Assembly: GCA_008508345.1 (NCBI GenBank)
Contig: QNGE01000131.1
Location: forward strand, 1 to 64,000
Source of the DNA: Paragonimus westermani
Lineage: Eukaryota > Platyhelminthes > Trematoda > Plagiorchiida > Troglotrematidae
DNA length: 64,000 nucleotides
Direction of reading: 5' to 3'
Shown here piece after piece: positions 1 through 10,143 of the stretch; the stretch's first letter is position 1; the number at the start of each line of letters is the position of its first letter. A program made the position numbers and the translations under genes. Under the pieces are notes generated by a model, which worked only from the letters and a program-made list of their open reading frames with translations, did no database searches and was not told the DNA's origin.

Positions 1-860
1 CCAAGTTTCGTTTCCGACAGCCACATCAAACATAACATTTCCTTTTCCGCGCAAAATATGGCCAGATTTCCAGATTCCGCCATCCCTTCGGTAATCTCTG
101 GCGTAAACGGCTGACACTACCACGAATAAAGACCCATGCTTTACCGTTGGCGCCTCTTGATGAGCCTCTGTTCTGGGCAGCATGGTGTGGTGGATAGTTC
201 GAAGCTTTCGGCCTATGAGTGCTTCTGCTGGAGACACGTGGTTCGGTGTTGCACCGCTGGGCGTTATTCGGTAGGCAACCAGGAATTTTCGGAGGATATC
301 TTCCGACGTCCCCTCTCGCCGTAACTTGAGAAGTGCACGTTGTAACGTATCAACAAAGCGTTCAGCCTGACCGTTTGACTGGGATGGTAGGGAGGAGAGC
401 GTACATGACAAATTTCATTGAGTGTGCAGAAATTCTGGAACTCACGTGAAGAAAATTGCGCGCCATTGTTTGAGACGATGGTCTCTGGGAGTCCGTGGAG
501 GCCATATATTCTCTCCAGCGCCTGCAGAGTCTTCGACGTAGTCGGGGGAGATACAGTAGCAATCTCCGGCCATTTGGAGTAAGCATCCACTAGTGACAAA
601 TTGTTTACGCCGTTAATGGGACCCGCGTAGTCGATGTGTAGCCGAGTGCAAGGTTTCTCGGGTTGCGGCCAGGGCATAGGTGTCAGACGTGGTGGATTTT
701 TAGCTGCCTGTTGGCACCGTATACAGCATCTGACGAACTTCTCGATGTCTTCATCCATGCCGGGCCAGTAAGCGTACCTTCGTGCAATGGATTTCATTCG
801 GCTCATTTCCGGATGCCCGGAGTGAAATTAACGGAGTAGCTGGGAACGTAAGCAAAGTGA
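1..860 (-). pseudogene. gypsy integrase (decayed)
   Basis: This is the integrase part of the 1-4145 element, which would insert the cDNA into host DNA. The N-terminal zinc-finger pair FHSGHP lies near 810-835, followed by CCIRCQQAAKNPP at about 690-735. The core has the first catalytic Asp in HIDYAGP (about 615-640). The second appears as VSNNGAQF (about 455-480), where the family has VSDNG, so the catalytic Asp is now Asn. The open frame ends at 264 after a frameshift following YHPSQ. Another frame continues through EAHQEAPTVKHG and DGGIWKSGHILRGKG to base 1, with the general character of the C-terminal domain. It is not functional as written. Confidence 0.85.
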
Positions 861-1147
861 AACAACAACACGATCACCAAACATCAAGCAATTCCTCACC
901 ACACACAGCGAACCTCGCCTGTTGTGAAGTTGTTTCAATTATCCGTCAAATTTTCCGGTCAGCCAACCCTCTGTGGTGTAACGTATGGCTTTCTGAAGGG
1001 TAACATCTTTTTCCGTTGCCTGCTGGATTTCATGAGATGTGAGTGACAAAGCTCTGGCGGCACTGATAAAAAATCGGCTGCATAGTCTGTTGCTGTGATG
1101 GCCGCAATAACCGCTTCCTCGTCTGACGCTAAGTAGTCGCTGATGAG

Positions 1148-1800
1148 TCAAGATAATGCATCCGCTTGACCAAACTCCTCAGTTCTCCGGTACTGGATCT
1201 CGAAGTCGTATCCCAGGAGAATCAAGGCCCATCGTTGTAGTCTGTTGGCTGAATGTGCCGGTATAACTGTTTTGGATCCGAAAATGGACAACAACGGTTT
1301 ATGATTGGTAAGGTGTTTGAACTTACGGCCGCAGATGAACTTGTGGAAACGCCGTACTGCAGATACGAAGCTCAATGCTTCTTTCTCGATCTGCTCATAC
1401 TTCTTCTCCGCCAGCGTGAGACTTCTCGACGCGTGCATGACAGCCTTTTGGGTTCCATCGGGAAATGTATGGAGTATGACAGCGCCGACTTTGTACGCAG
1501 AGGCATCAGCAGCCAAAACAATGGAAAGCTTCGGGTCGTAGTGGGCCAACAAGAGATCGGAGCTGAGCATCGACTTAAGTTGAGCGAAAGCGGATTCACA
1601 ATCACCAGACCAATTCCGAGGGACATCTTTTCCGAGCAGTCTGTTCAATGGTGGCCTGACATTATGAAGTGCTGGGAGGAATTCCAAATAGTAACTGATC
1701 AGGCCGAGAAATGAGCGAAGGGAACTCATATCTGTAAGGACCGGCATTCTCTGAATGGCTTGAATGTTTTCCGGATCTAAATGTCGGCCATCGGCATCAA
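1148..1800 (-). pseudogene. gypsy RNase H and connection domain (decayed)
   Basis: This is the RNase H part of pol in the 1-4145 element. It begins with the connection motif SFLGLISYY and continues through VLAADASAYKVGAV (first catalytic Asp) and YEQIEKEAL (catalytic Glu). It then reads HLTNHKPLLSIF, where the family has TDHKPL, so the catalytic Asp is Asn. It ends with QADALS at a stop at about 1148. The roughly 200 codons are open, the longest intact stretch of this pol. The domain would degrade the RNA of the RNA:DNA hybrid during reverse transcription. The frame is separated by frameshifts from the reverse transcriptase upstream and the integrase downstream. Confidence 0.87.
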
Positions 1801-1807
1801 AGATGAA

Positions 1808-2377
1808 TCAAAGGGACTTGACCGATTGTAGGAAGGAGCTGCATTTTTCGGTTCGTAGACAGGAGCCAGTATCTTGGATACACTGGAGCACTGCTTCAGT
1901 TCGTTTGCGCAACTCCTCCGGGGTCACTCCGACAGTGAGCACGTCGTTTAGATACACTGCCACGCCTGGTATTCCAGCCAAGAGGGTATCCATCAACTGC
2001 TGGAAGATTGTTGGGGCGGTCTTGATACTAAAAGGAAGACGGGTATATTGAAATAAACCGCGGTGAGTATTAATGGTCAGCAACTAACGTGACTCAGGAG
2101 CAACTTCCACTTGGAGGTAGGCCTCTGCGGGGTTCAGTTTAGCGAAGAATTTCCCTCCATTCAACGTAGTGAACCGGTTTTCCGGAGTCGGCAACGGATA
2201 ATGGTGCATTTGGAGTGCAGCGTTGAGGCCAGTAGAAAAATCGGCGCAGATCCGTAAGCTTCCATTCGGCTTCATGATGGCCACATTTGGAGCCGCCCAT
2301 GCGGAATACGACACCGGGGTCAGGACACCTTCACGTTCGAGTCGCTGAAGTTCGGCATCAACTTCTGGCAGGGATGC
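1808..2377 (-). pseudogene. gypsy reverse transcriptase (decayed)
   Basis: This is the RT domain of the 1-4145 element. An in-frame stop after APESR (about 2084) splits it into two open pieces. Motif A reads FAKLNPAEAYLQVEV, where gypsy elements have KLD, and motif C reads VYLNDVL, where they have YLDDV. Both active-site Asp changes are Asp to Asn. Other family landmarks are intact: AWAAPNVAIMKPNGSLRICADF upstream and GLFQYTRLPF with PTIFQQLMD downstream. The product could not polymerise DNA. The region upstream of 2314 continues in another frame to the protease. Confidence 0.86.
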
Positions 2378-2825
2378 CTAGGGAACTGGTCGTTTTGGAC
2401 GGAAAATTGACGTGGAACCAGGATGCAGTTGTAAACTAGCTGGTGTTGCTGTGCAGTGGCCAAAGCCAGGTTTGAAAAGCGATACAAACTGCTTGACCAT
2501 AGCACATGAATGTGAATCAGATGAAGTAGGATGTCTCACGTGGTTGCAAATGGCATTGTTAGGAATGTCCGCCAAACCGAGACGTTCGAACCAGTCTAGG
2601 CCAAGTAGGTTAAATTCCGACGTTGTCACGAAGCAAGATCCATGAAAAGTTGTGTCACGGAATGAAACACAGCAGTGCCGCTGTTCTGTTAGTTGAACGT
2701 GACCACCACATGCGCTGATGGCGACTTGTTTGGCCTGTTGTACCGGAGGTTGCCTAAGCATACGCCAGAGTTTCTCCGAAATGATGGTGATGTCGGAAGC
2801 ACAGTCCAACTGCAACCGGGCTGGT
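2378..2825 (-). pseudogene. gypsy aspartic protease and protease-RT linker (decayed)
   Basis: This is the retropepsin-like part of pol in the 1-4145 element. The sequence LQLDCASDITIISEKLW occupies the active-site loop, where the family has D-T/S-G, so the catalytic Asp remains but the following two residues are altered. GSCFVTTSEFNLLGLDWFERLGL follows, a typical flap and C-terminal region (LLGLDW is the family's G-x-D-W/F motif). A stop separates it from gag at about 2825 (VNG stop PAR). The linker to RT ends near HPGSTSIFRPKRPVP. No ATG starts this frame, as expected for an internal part of a polyprotein. Confidence 0.78.
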
Positions 2826-3873
2826 TAACCGTTAACTCGAACAGTGATGAACTTACGTCGGCCTGGGGCGTTGACCTGGAAGACAGCCATCAAACTCCTT
2901 GTGTTACCGATTGTTTTGTTCTGCGACTTTGATCGTGACTTTGATCTGGACCTAGGGCTCGTTCGGCAATATCCTTCTTTGTGCCCAACTGAGTTACATT
3001 GCCGGCACCTGTGCTGCTTGAATGGACAGAACCTGACAAAATGCCAGGCTTCGCAGTACCAACATGCTGCCGGAGGCTCCTTCACAGTCTTCGGGACGTT
3101 CGGGCCAGAAAGTGTGTCATGTGTAGGGTTCGGCCACTTCAATGTAGAAGGGTGTTGAACCGCACGAACTGCGATACTACCTTGGCCCCCAGACTGGACC
3201 AGAGTGGTGTCATGCTTCAGGTTTACCAGTCGTTGATATTCAGCAGCCATGTCGTTCAAGGTGAGATTGGGTTCCTGTTCAAAGCGGTTCAGCAACCGGG
3301 TGCATATATCTGCCAACCTTGGGGACTGAAGACTGCATATCAGCATCAGCGACTTGAACTGGTTATCCGTCAACAACTTCAGCTTGAAGCGTTCGTATTC
3401 TCGAGTAACAAGTCCAACGTGCGTCAGAAAGTCATCGGAGTCGTTCATCACCATCTTGAGACACCTATAACGGATACTGAATAAAGACGACTGATCACCG
3501 AACAGATGACGAAGCGAACTAATACTATCCTCGAAAGAACGATCACGGGGCTCCACAGGCAACATACTATTATAATATTTGTCGAATTCTGCTTCACAGA
3601 GCTAACGTAGCAGCTGTCTAACTTCCCATTCATCTTCTTGGTTAATAAATTGATCCCGAACAAATCCTCATACCGCCTGAACCATGTATCAAATGTGACA
3701 TTCGAATCTGGATCATAATAGAACTCGGAAGTGCTATTGCAAAGACTATCAACTGATGGTACATTAGCTGCGAGCTGTGCTGGTGTTGTTGCAGGGATTT
3801 CCTTAGATTTAGCGAAAATCTCGATGAGCCCAAGTTGTTGCTTTAACAAAAGTTCTAACTTGGATTGGTCCAT
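2826..3873 (-). pseudogene. gypsy gag with two zinc knuckles (frameshifted)
   Basis: The structural gag protein would coat the retrotransposon RNA. The likely ATG is at 3873 (MDQSKLELLLKQ), only 6 bases after the primer-binding site. The capsid-like part FDTWFRRYEDLF is followed by a frameshift at about 3570-3620. The frame then resumes with EPRDRSFEDSISSLRHLFGD and continues to 2826. Two cysteine boxes lie at about 2975-3040: CWYCEAWHFVRFC (CX2CX3HX4C) and CRQCNSVGHKEGYC (a standard CX2CX4HX4C knuckle). A basic Ser/Arg run follows. The total length, about 340 codons, is normal for this clade. Confidence 0.85.
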
Positions 3874-3879
3874 TATCAA

Positions 3880-3895
3880 TCAGCGCCCGTCGCCA
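3880..3895 (-). other. Primer-binding site of the 1-4145 gypsy element
   Basis: The minus strand reads TGGCGACGGGCGCTGA immediately inside the LTR. It begins with TGG, the complement of the CCA end of a tRNA, and lies between the LTR end (ATAACA at 3900) and the gag start. I cannot assign the tRNA species without the host tRNA set. Confidence 0.7.
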
Positions 3896-3899
3896 AAAA

Positions 3900-4145
3900 T
3901 GTTATATCGCGAAACAATTGAGCAAAATACGAACTGCTTGAATTGGAACGATTCCTACGAAGCAGTAATACTGCACGAGCTGAAAATAACTGCGGAGACC
4001 TGATACCCGAGCCGACAATGAAGAGAGAACACTGGTCCTCAGAGAGAGCTTTTACCGTCTTAATCCGAAGACAATTTACTAGCGGAGCCCTTCCGTATTT
4101 ATAGATATTTGAGCGACCTTGATAAACATACACAATATAGCACAC
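3900..4145 (-). repeat. 5' LTR of the 1-4145 gypsy element
   Basis: The minus-strand LTR runs from a TGTGTGC start at about 4145 to ...ATAACA at 3900, just before the primer-binding site. It contains a good TATA box, CTATAAATACGG (about 4090-4103), as expected for an LTR promoter. The inner boundary is secure. The outer boundary is estimated to within a few bases because the second LTR lies outside the window. Confidence 0.65.
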
Positions 4146-4279
4146 ATAAACCGGACAGGGCCATAAATCAGCGAATGAGCGTCCAGCAATGTTAATGGCG
4201 CATAAAATGAAGTAAATGCAACATGGCGGAATTTTCGCACAAAAAAGAAAAATTCAACTTTACAAAAGTGAGAATTGTT

Positions 4280-4477
4280 CATTACAAGTGAAATAGATTG
4301 TTTCTGGGGCATTTGGCATCCCCAACAGAACGTCAGGTTTATCTTAAGCCAGACGAATCGGTCCATGACTAACTCAATTGGGGCGCAAGTAGCGGGATGC
4401 GAGAGGTTGTGAATTTGATGGAAGAAAGCACATTGGTAAGCTATTGGTATTCTAAGTCTGAGAATACCTGTAGCCAT
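4280..4477 (-). pseudogene. Integrase zinc-finger fragment (CsRn1-type)
   Basis: The minus-strand reading MATGILRLRIPIAYQ followed by HNLSHPATCAPIELVMDRFVW aligns with the integrase N-terminal region of the copy at 29933-35816 (HNISHPGIRATAKLISDRYVW). The HH part of the HHCC finger is visible; the CC part is lost. It is a relic with no open frame beyond it. Confidence 0.6.
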
Positions 4478-4564
4478 GCCTCAAAAGATGGTTCCGGCTA
4501 CACTAAGCAGCAGAATGGTGTGAAACTTCAAAGGGTGGCATCCTAGTGACATTTGAAAACCAGG

Positions 4565-4617
4565 CTCCTGCACCTGAGTCGCGGCTGAATCACTAAGTCA
4601 GTGAGGGGGTGCAGGAG
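4565..4617. repeat. 10-bp perfect inverted repeat with inner palindrome
   Basis: CTCCTGCACC at 4565-4574 is exactly inverted as GGTGCAGGAG at 4608-4617. The loop contains a second small palindrome, TCACTaagtcAGTGA. A related TCACTTAGCAGTGAG motif occurs at about 44690-44705 beside the RTE element. The function is unknown. Confidence 0.7.
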
Positions 4618-5220
4618 TTGCGCACAATGGGGATAAACCGGCGGTAATAATTAACTGGACCTGCGAAATGCCGGAAATGCTTGAAGGATGTAATGTGGTC
4701 TAAATCTTTCAGACTACATCCTTTAAGTCCGAATTAAGCTGAGTTCACAGTTATTCCGTTCCGGGATATTCTGGCAAACAGAAAGCGAAAATGCTGCAAA
4801 TGTTCTCTTTCGGAAAAACCAACCACTGATATGTCAACTAAGTAGGGTTGAACGAAGTCCAAGCCTCGACATACTTTGTGTGTGGAACGCTGCACGGTAT
4901 GTGCAGCGTTGCTAGGGCAAAATTGCATTTGAAAAGTTCGATTATTCCATAGGCGTGATAACGGCCATTTCGGGAACATCCTCCTCCCTACTGGTATATG
5001 GTGATAGGCACGACTGAGATCGACCTTGCTGAATGCAGTTCTGCCAGAAAGGTAAGCTGTCATGTTCTATGTGAGAGACAAGATATCTATCGGGACTGTG
5101 ACCCTGTTGAGGCCACGATAATCGTCACGAGGGCGCCAGTCATTCGGCTTCTTGGGGTCCATATGAAGTAGAGAGATCCAGAGACTTTTAGAAGGGCGGA
5201 TTACTTCTCTCTAGCTACAT
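4600..5220 (-). pseudogene. Reverse transcriptase of the decayed CsRn1-type element
   Basis: Minus-strand frames read EVIRPSKSLW, then DWRPRDDYRGLNRVTVP (the palm entry region), then AFSKVDLSRAYHHIPV (motif A with catalytic Asp), then FVQPYLVDISVVGFS. In the last piece the family has YIDD, so the motif C first Asp is Val. VNYYRRFIP of the connection domain follows after a broken stretch. The pieces lie in different frames. The domain identity is firm because the same blocks occur in the same order at 32342-33400. Confidence 0.75.
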
Positions 5221-5244
5221 TCAGTTCGCCGGAGGCCTAGCATC

Positions 5245-5773
5245 TTAGCCTCCACGACACTGTTGGGCCCTTAGTGCCACTGTGGTGCATACAACTACAA
5301 GTGGTTGAGAAGGGCTCGTTTGTGGAACTAATGAGATTCGGAAAATCTGAGGAGGATTCGTGGTGTTGAGGGGCTTCGGGTTGAAGGATAGGGGGCTGAT
5401 GGCCTCTGCGTACGCCTGGATGCTGTTGACGCTAATTTTCATGTGAGAATCAACCAGTTTCATTCTTTGCGTATGAACCATGAGGTCAAACTGCTGAGGA
5501 GAATCTACCCCTGGTGTAGCGAAGGATACGGCTGCAGTTGCAAATCAGCCGGAGATTGAGGTCAAGCTTAAATCAGTGTTAATCACTTGTAGAAATAAAC
5601 GTACTGTTAGCAGCACGAAGCATGGGTAAAGAATTAAGAGTCGCCTCACCAGATCGTGCAGGAGCCACGATGACTTCCTTCCCAGTATCGGCAAGGGAAG
5701 TGGTCCCAGAGCCTAAGTCCTCCGTGTGAAAAAGGTGGCTGTCAGAGAGGATGCCGGCCATGTTCTTGTTCAC
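5245..5773 (-). pseudogene. Aspartic protease and linker of the decayed CsRn1-type element
   Basis: TTSLADTGKEVIVAPARS carries an intact D-T-G active-site triplet (about 5660-5700), followed by LNSLPMLRAANST. In another frame the linker reads FDLMVHTQRMKLVDSHMKI and SPLSFNPKPLNTTNPPQIFR. The copy at 33500-33980 shows the matching blocks LTDTGSKVSVIPPEA, LRAANGST and RHRLVDQTTRLTV. The stop-broken frames mark it as a relic. Confidence 0.68.
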
Positions 5774-5795
5774 TACGGGCCGGATAGCGCTGTCT

Positions 5796-6546
5796 CTAGG
5801 ATGAAGTATCTACAGGGGGCGACGCAACTCTTTGTTCGATCGCCGAAATTGCTGTGATATCAGCAAAATTGTTAGACACCCGGGGGCGTCTAGGCGGGTA
5901 TTCACTGTGGCGCCCACGCGGGGAAGAACATATCCTGAGACGGGCAAAACCCCTCCGAAGCGCTGCAATCTCCCTCACGAGCCGCGCACGCATCACGAAG
6001 AAGCGGTAGATGGGATGATCGTCACAAAGCTGGAGGGTTAGTATTCCTGGTACTCGCTGACGTGCGGCTTGTCACCGCACTCAAGGAGACAGGAGAAGAG
6101 GTACAAAAACAGCCCTGTATTTTGTATGCAAGTTGTGCTGTGTCAAACAAGGACGAGGACTCAGCCGCCATAAAAACAGTCTGTGTTTTCTCTGGAAGAG
6201 GCTACACCCGTAACTCTCTAAGGAGTGCCGCATTCATCGATGAGGTGCTCAGCAAGTGTTTCACTTGAAGCGGCAAATTAGTCGGTCACTGAGATGTGTC
6301 AGACGGCGTGATCCGTTCGATAACAACTTCTTCGAAAGCTTCGTGCCTATGTTCAGCAAGCAAACTCAGGACGGAAGCATGTAGTAGCATCGCAACATCT
6401 TCAGAAAGGCTGGCCAAACGCTGGCTAAATTTTGCCTGATGTAATGTGACACGCTGGTTGCAGAACTCCGCTTCCAAATACATAAACCACAAGGGGGGCT
6501 GCATGCCTAGGAGCTGTGAAAGAGCTATTGTGACTGCTCCAATCAT
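5796..6546 (-). pseudogene. Gag of the decayed CsRn1-type element
   Basis: The N-terminal piece at 6286-6546 contains PPLWFMYLEAEFCNQRVTLH and EEVVIERITPSDTSQ, which parallel KSWFTQVEATFAIRQISSE and KAVIIKRVGLSDRQH of the copy at 34.2-34.8 kb. Downstream pieces (about 6060-6286 and 5796-5996) show only scattered similarity and stops. I could not see the CX2HX9CX3C box in this copy. Confidence 0.6.
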
Positions 6547-7500
6547 CGGCTTCTGCTCTCAGCCTATTGTAAAATGGAGAAGAGATGAAGAAAATCTATG
6601 CGCAATATAAAAATCAGCAAATTGCTACGTGTGCATATGTACACGTACGAATAAGAATAATGTCAAATAAATACCCGGGATTGAAAGTGGACCACCAGGC
6701 CTAATACACTTCGGCTTTACTAACTGGTTGTGGTTCAGCAAAAAGAAGGTGCTGAAAGGAAGATGACTTTCTATCTGGTTCACGAAATTGCAGAGAACAG
6801 CCCAGCTAGCACAATTAAAGGTGAGTCAAATGAAATCCCTGATTCTGTCAGATTGACCAATCTGGAGTTCATTTGAGAATCTGTCAAGGGTTTAGGACAC
6901 AATCCTTAACGCAAGCCAAACATGTATAATTCAATAATTTTTTGACCGGATCATTTCCCGCGTCACAATTCACCCTCAAATTGACTCGAGGCTATGTAAT
7001 TCACCCCTAATTCTACAAGGAATGACGCGAGTCAATACAAATTTTCCGAAAACAACGTATTTCACACAGGATGCAAAACATCAGGAATGAATAGGGATGT
7101 TTTATTGCACTGAATAAAAAGCACATAATGCAGTTTTCTCATGTACATTTCATCATTTCGCGTGAGAGTGTTTCTTGGAGAAGAGGATAGGTGTGCCCTG
7201 AACCAACCGCTTCAGAATGCTAGCATACAAAACTATGAACCAAATGGAACCCACAGTAACGGGTATGTGTGTTCATGTGAATAACAAAACGTATTCTTTC
7301 CAAATTCGTTCTCGTGTTGCGTGATGAAACAGTTGAATAGGACTTAGAGTGTGCACAAATTAACGCGGTTAAAAATCAACTTCATATGAAAACTTACGGT
7401 GTGCGCAGCTTCTAGTTGTTTTAACTTTTGCTATCGTCTTCGGTTTTCTCAATCGACATCTTTCCCCACGGTCACGGGCGTCATAAAGCCAACATCGTGT
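6547..7500. other. No recognisable feature
   Basis: This AT-rich stretch lies between the gypsy relic and the first CACTA-like remains. I see no long open frame with recognisable motifs, no terminal repeats and no tandem repeat. Confidence 0.5.
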
Positions 7501-7770
7501 CTACTTGTGTAACTCACCTCTCCCTGTCTGTGTACTGACCTCTTGAGATGGGATGGGTTGTACGTTCGAAATGTATTGTGTTATTTGCGCACTCCAATAG
7601 CCCTCTATTGAATGTCGTATGATGGAATCTCTGGAGGCGATTTTACTTTTTCCCCAGCATATGTCTTTTCCACCGTTAGCTATGATCCAGTGGTCTCCAA
7701 CGTATAACGGCGGGATAGTGGCCCTGGATACGTAGTACTTTGGTTTCAGGTGGTCCATCTTGCAGTGTTA
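7501..7770 (-). pseudogene. Possible N-terminal part of the DUF4806-type ORF
   Basis: The minus strand reads HLKPKYYVSRATIPP, then YVGDHWIIANGGKDICWGKS, then ASRDSIIRHSIEGYW. A tryptophan followed by Asn-Gly-Gly-Lys and Cys-Trp is reminiscent of the segment that precedes DUF4806 in invertebrate proteins of this kind. Its place downstream of a CACTA-like transposase agrees with the other copies. The similarity is weak and comes from memory of the family, so this is tentative. Confidence 0.25.
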
Positions 7771-9224
7771 AGTTTATTGGCCGCACGCTTACAACAATTT
7801 TTCTGAATAGTTTTCTTTGCATGTTGCCTTTTTGTTCACGGAAACTGTTTGCGGTGTTCACTTGCAAGACACGTCTGCAGATGTAACGTACGGCCTAACC
7901 CTGAACTTCCAACTCGTAGAAAAGGTGGCGTTGTTGGAGAGGTTCTTTCAAAACGGCCACGTGCTTCAACAATTCCCGAAATAATTGCATTAGTTTTGAC
8001 AGTTCTGAGAGAACAAAATATTAGTTTTGTGGTAACCATGCTGCCCGCGGTGCCGCTGATGAACTGGTGGACAGCTGTATCAACGTTGGCGGTGATGTGG
8101 GAGTGAGAGGAGGGATGACTGGGACAGATAAGTCAAAAATTGAGCGGAAGAATGGTGTGATGGTGAATGAGAGAGGGCGGATTAGGGTAACTGCTGGATG
8201 AGGCATTCCAGTGGAGGGATGAGACTGTGGAATTTGGAAATACCGAGGAAGGAAGCGACGGGAAACCGAAGAACATTGACTGAAATGTCTTGACGAGACG
8301 TTGTAAGTGTGTAGCACTTCTGCTCAACCTAAGTGCCACCTGTTTCCACGAAGAATGCCGGAAACGGTGCTGCTGTGGCGCCAGTTTCACGCACGGTTGA
8401 CCAGCTATGGGAGTTCTCGAATGGTGACCATGACGAGAGCTTCTCGGGACGCTTGCTGATAGCCAACAGGATTTAAAGGCACACCGGGATTACCCGATCC
8501 ACCTACTCTGTTCTTCCCAGTTGCAAGATTATATCGGACAAATCTACATCTAATGTAACCTCTGCTTTCCTAGCATAATGACGAGCTTGCGAGTCGTCTT
8601 TTAAGAACACAAAACGCAATCATAAAACCATTACCTATCCTGCTGATTACTCTGACAGATATCTGTCCAGAGTCATGCGGGAAGCTAGGGCTCGCCATCT
8701 TCCAGAAAGGTTGCAACACTGCACATCTGAATTTAGAGTTCATCAACTCTTACCAGTGACGGCTAAGATAATGGGACAAAATGAGTTACATGCTGTGAGT
8801 CTCGAACGGAGCTTTGTCCATTTCCAACCGTCGTGTTATACACAGGAAGGCAAAATAGGTGCGAAAACAAAACGTGAGTGCAGGTGGAAGTGTGAACCTT
8901 TCGCTCCAATGCAAGAAGCACTTTCTACTGAAAGGTGTTGTGATGAATCGTTGACAATAAACATGTAAAAATGGTGAGCAAAGAAGCTGTGGGCGAAGAG
9001 AGGTCGAAGCATGGTAACATGGAGATAAGTCATAGTGTAATTTTTAAAACCGTGGTAACCCATATCAACAGTCATGCAGGGAACATCAGTAACAACGGCA
9101 ACGTTGTTGGGGTGAGTGATTGAAAACAAACTTAAGCCCTCAATAAACATTCAGCACTCAGGTAATGAATGGCAATTGATAGGTGTGCCAACATCAGGAT
9201 GAGCGAATTCGGCGGGGGCAGGAG

Positions 9225-10143
9225 CGGAAGATCTGTCTGATAAACGGCCGCGCAGTTGTCCAACTGGTCGCGTGGGCCCACTAAGCATAGATTTCAGTCT
9301 GTACATGGTAGACTAAAAAGAAAATAAAGGGAAGTTATGAAGTGAGCCCTGCGTGGGCATGTCATCCGCAAGGTGTTCCGGCGAATGTGCCTTCACACCA
9401 TCTCTGCTTGACCAAGCAGCTTACAGTAATTCAACAAAAGTACGCGTGATAATTGTTTTGCGGTCACACTGAGTAACAGTAAATGTGGTGTAACAAGAAA
9501 TACTTACGGCAACGAACGAATCGAGAATGCTGTTACACTTGCCATCGTCCAAAATATTCCACTGAACCACCGGTCCGATGTACAATAAACATTGTAGGCA
9601 TCCCGTGGCCTTCCAAGTCACAGAGTCTGTCAGTCCGCAGCGCTTGCGAGGGTATTTTGAAACTCGTTCATGTATGCGTTGCAGTGCATTTCCGTTGGCT
9701 ACATACTACTTGTTGGCCACACTTATTGCAGATGAAGTGTGTACCATGTTTGCGTACCCGGTCAGTACACGAGCTAACAGGTGAATAACAGATTACCGCT
9801 TTTAAGAAGGCCGTAACCGTAAACACTGTTAAGTTGTACGTCATCGCAGAGCACATCATGCGAGTCTTGCAATACATCCGGAAGATACACGTTGACGTCA
9901 TTCAGCTTATCGCTTCCTTCATACATGCCAAATACAAAGAGTTTGGCCGCGATCCGTTTATACACGAGAGAGAACGGGCCACATTTTGGGCTTCCCCGCA
10001 TTTGCAGCTGATGGACCACCAACGGTGAGCTCGATTTCTACGGATGTCGTATGCTGTAGTCGAGTGCTTAGAACCTTATTCACAACACCCTCAAACATCC
10101 GTGAATAAGCATTTTCAACTGAATGAATATCGCGCATCGGCAA
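9225..10143 (-). pseudogene. CACTA-like transposase, middle and C-terminal parts (copy 1)
   Basis: The minus strand reads VVNKVLSTRLQHTTSVEIEL and KPKMWPVLSRV (10.14-9.96 kb). After several broken frames come MTWKATGCLQCLLYIGPVVQ, WNILDDGKCNSILDSFVAVS, FVELL, then SMLSGPTRPVGQLRGRLSDR at about 9225-9290. Copy 2 shows the same blocks in the same order (FAFRQFILYIGPWVLKGTVP, then HIKRTLHSPCNPVAKLYRR). The catalytic domain of such a transposase would cut and paste the element. Multiple stops make this copy dead. CACTA/CMC superfamily assignment is an inference. Confidence 0.6.

Larger units (their letters stand above)
1..4145 (-). mobile_element. Ty3/gypsy LTR retrotransposon, K02A2.6-like, truncated by window edge
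   Basis: Reading the minus strand from 4145 to 1 gives the order LTR, primer-binding site, gag with zinc knuckles, aspartic protease, reverse transcriptase, RNase H, integrase, which is the Ty3/gypsy order. The wording of the polyprotein (for example FDTWFRRYEDLF in gag and FHSGHPEMSR at the integrase zinc finger) resembles the K02A2.6-like elements common in invertebrates. The reading frame is interrupted repeatedly by stops and frameshifts, and several catalytic Asp residues are Asn. The integrase C-terminal part is still coding-like at base 1, so the 3' LTR lies outside the window. The element abuts an older gypsy remnant at 4280. Confidence 0.88.
4280..6546 (-). mobile_element. Decayed CsRn1-type Ty3/gypsy element
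   Basis: In minus-strand order I can recognise gag (6546-5796), protease and linker (5773-5245), RT (5220-4740), the connection motif VNYYRRFIP (about 4640-4665) and an integrase zinc-finger stretch (4477-4280). Each piece matches, motif by motif, the better-preserved CsRn1-like copy at 29933-35816, for example LADTG against LTDTG and FVQPYLVDI against FVHPYIDDL. Frames are broken everywhere and RNase H is missing, so this copy is much older. No LTR was recognised. The left end is bounded by the LTR of the 1-4145 element. Confidence 0.72.
7501..10143 (-). mobile_element. CACTA-like DNA transposon remnant, copy 1
   Basis: Transposase blocks occupy 10143-9225. The 3' part of the segment (7770-7501) may hold the start of the second gene, giving the same gene order as the copies at 14.2-16.5 kb and 22.3-24.3 kb. 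Between them (about 7770-9200) the sequence is degenerate and only doubtfully related. I see no terminal inverted repeats or target duplication, so the ends are approximate. Confidence 0.5.

Noticed and set aside
5796..6050. Zinc box in the decayed CsRn1-type gag
   Set aside because: I looked for CX2HX9CX3C in all minus-strand frames here and did not find it; it may be deleted.
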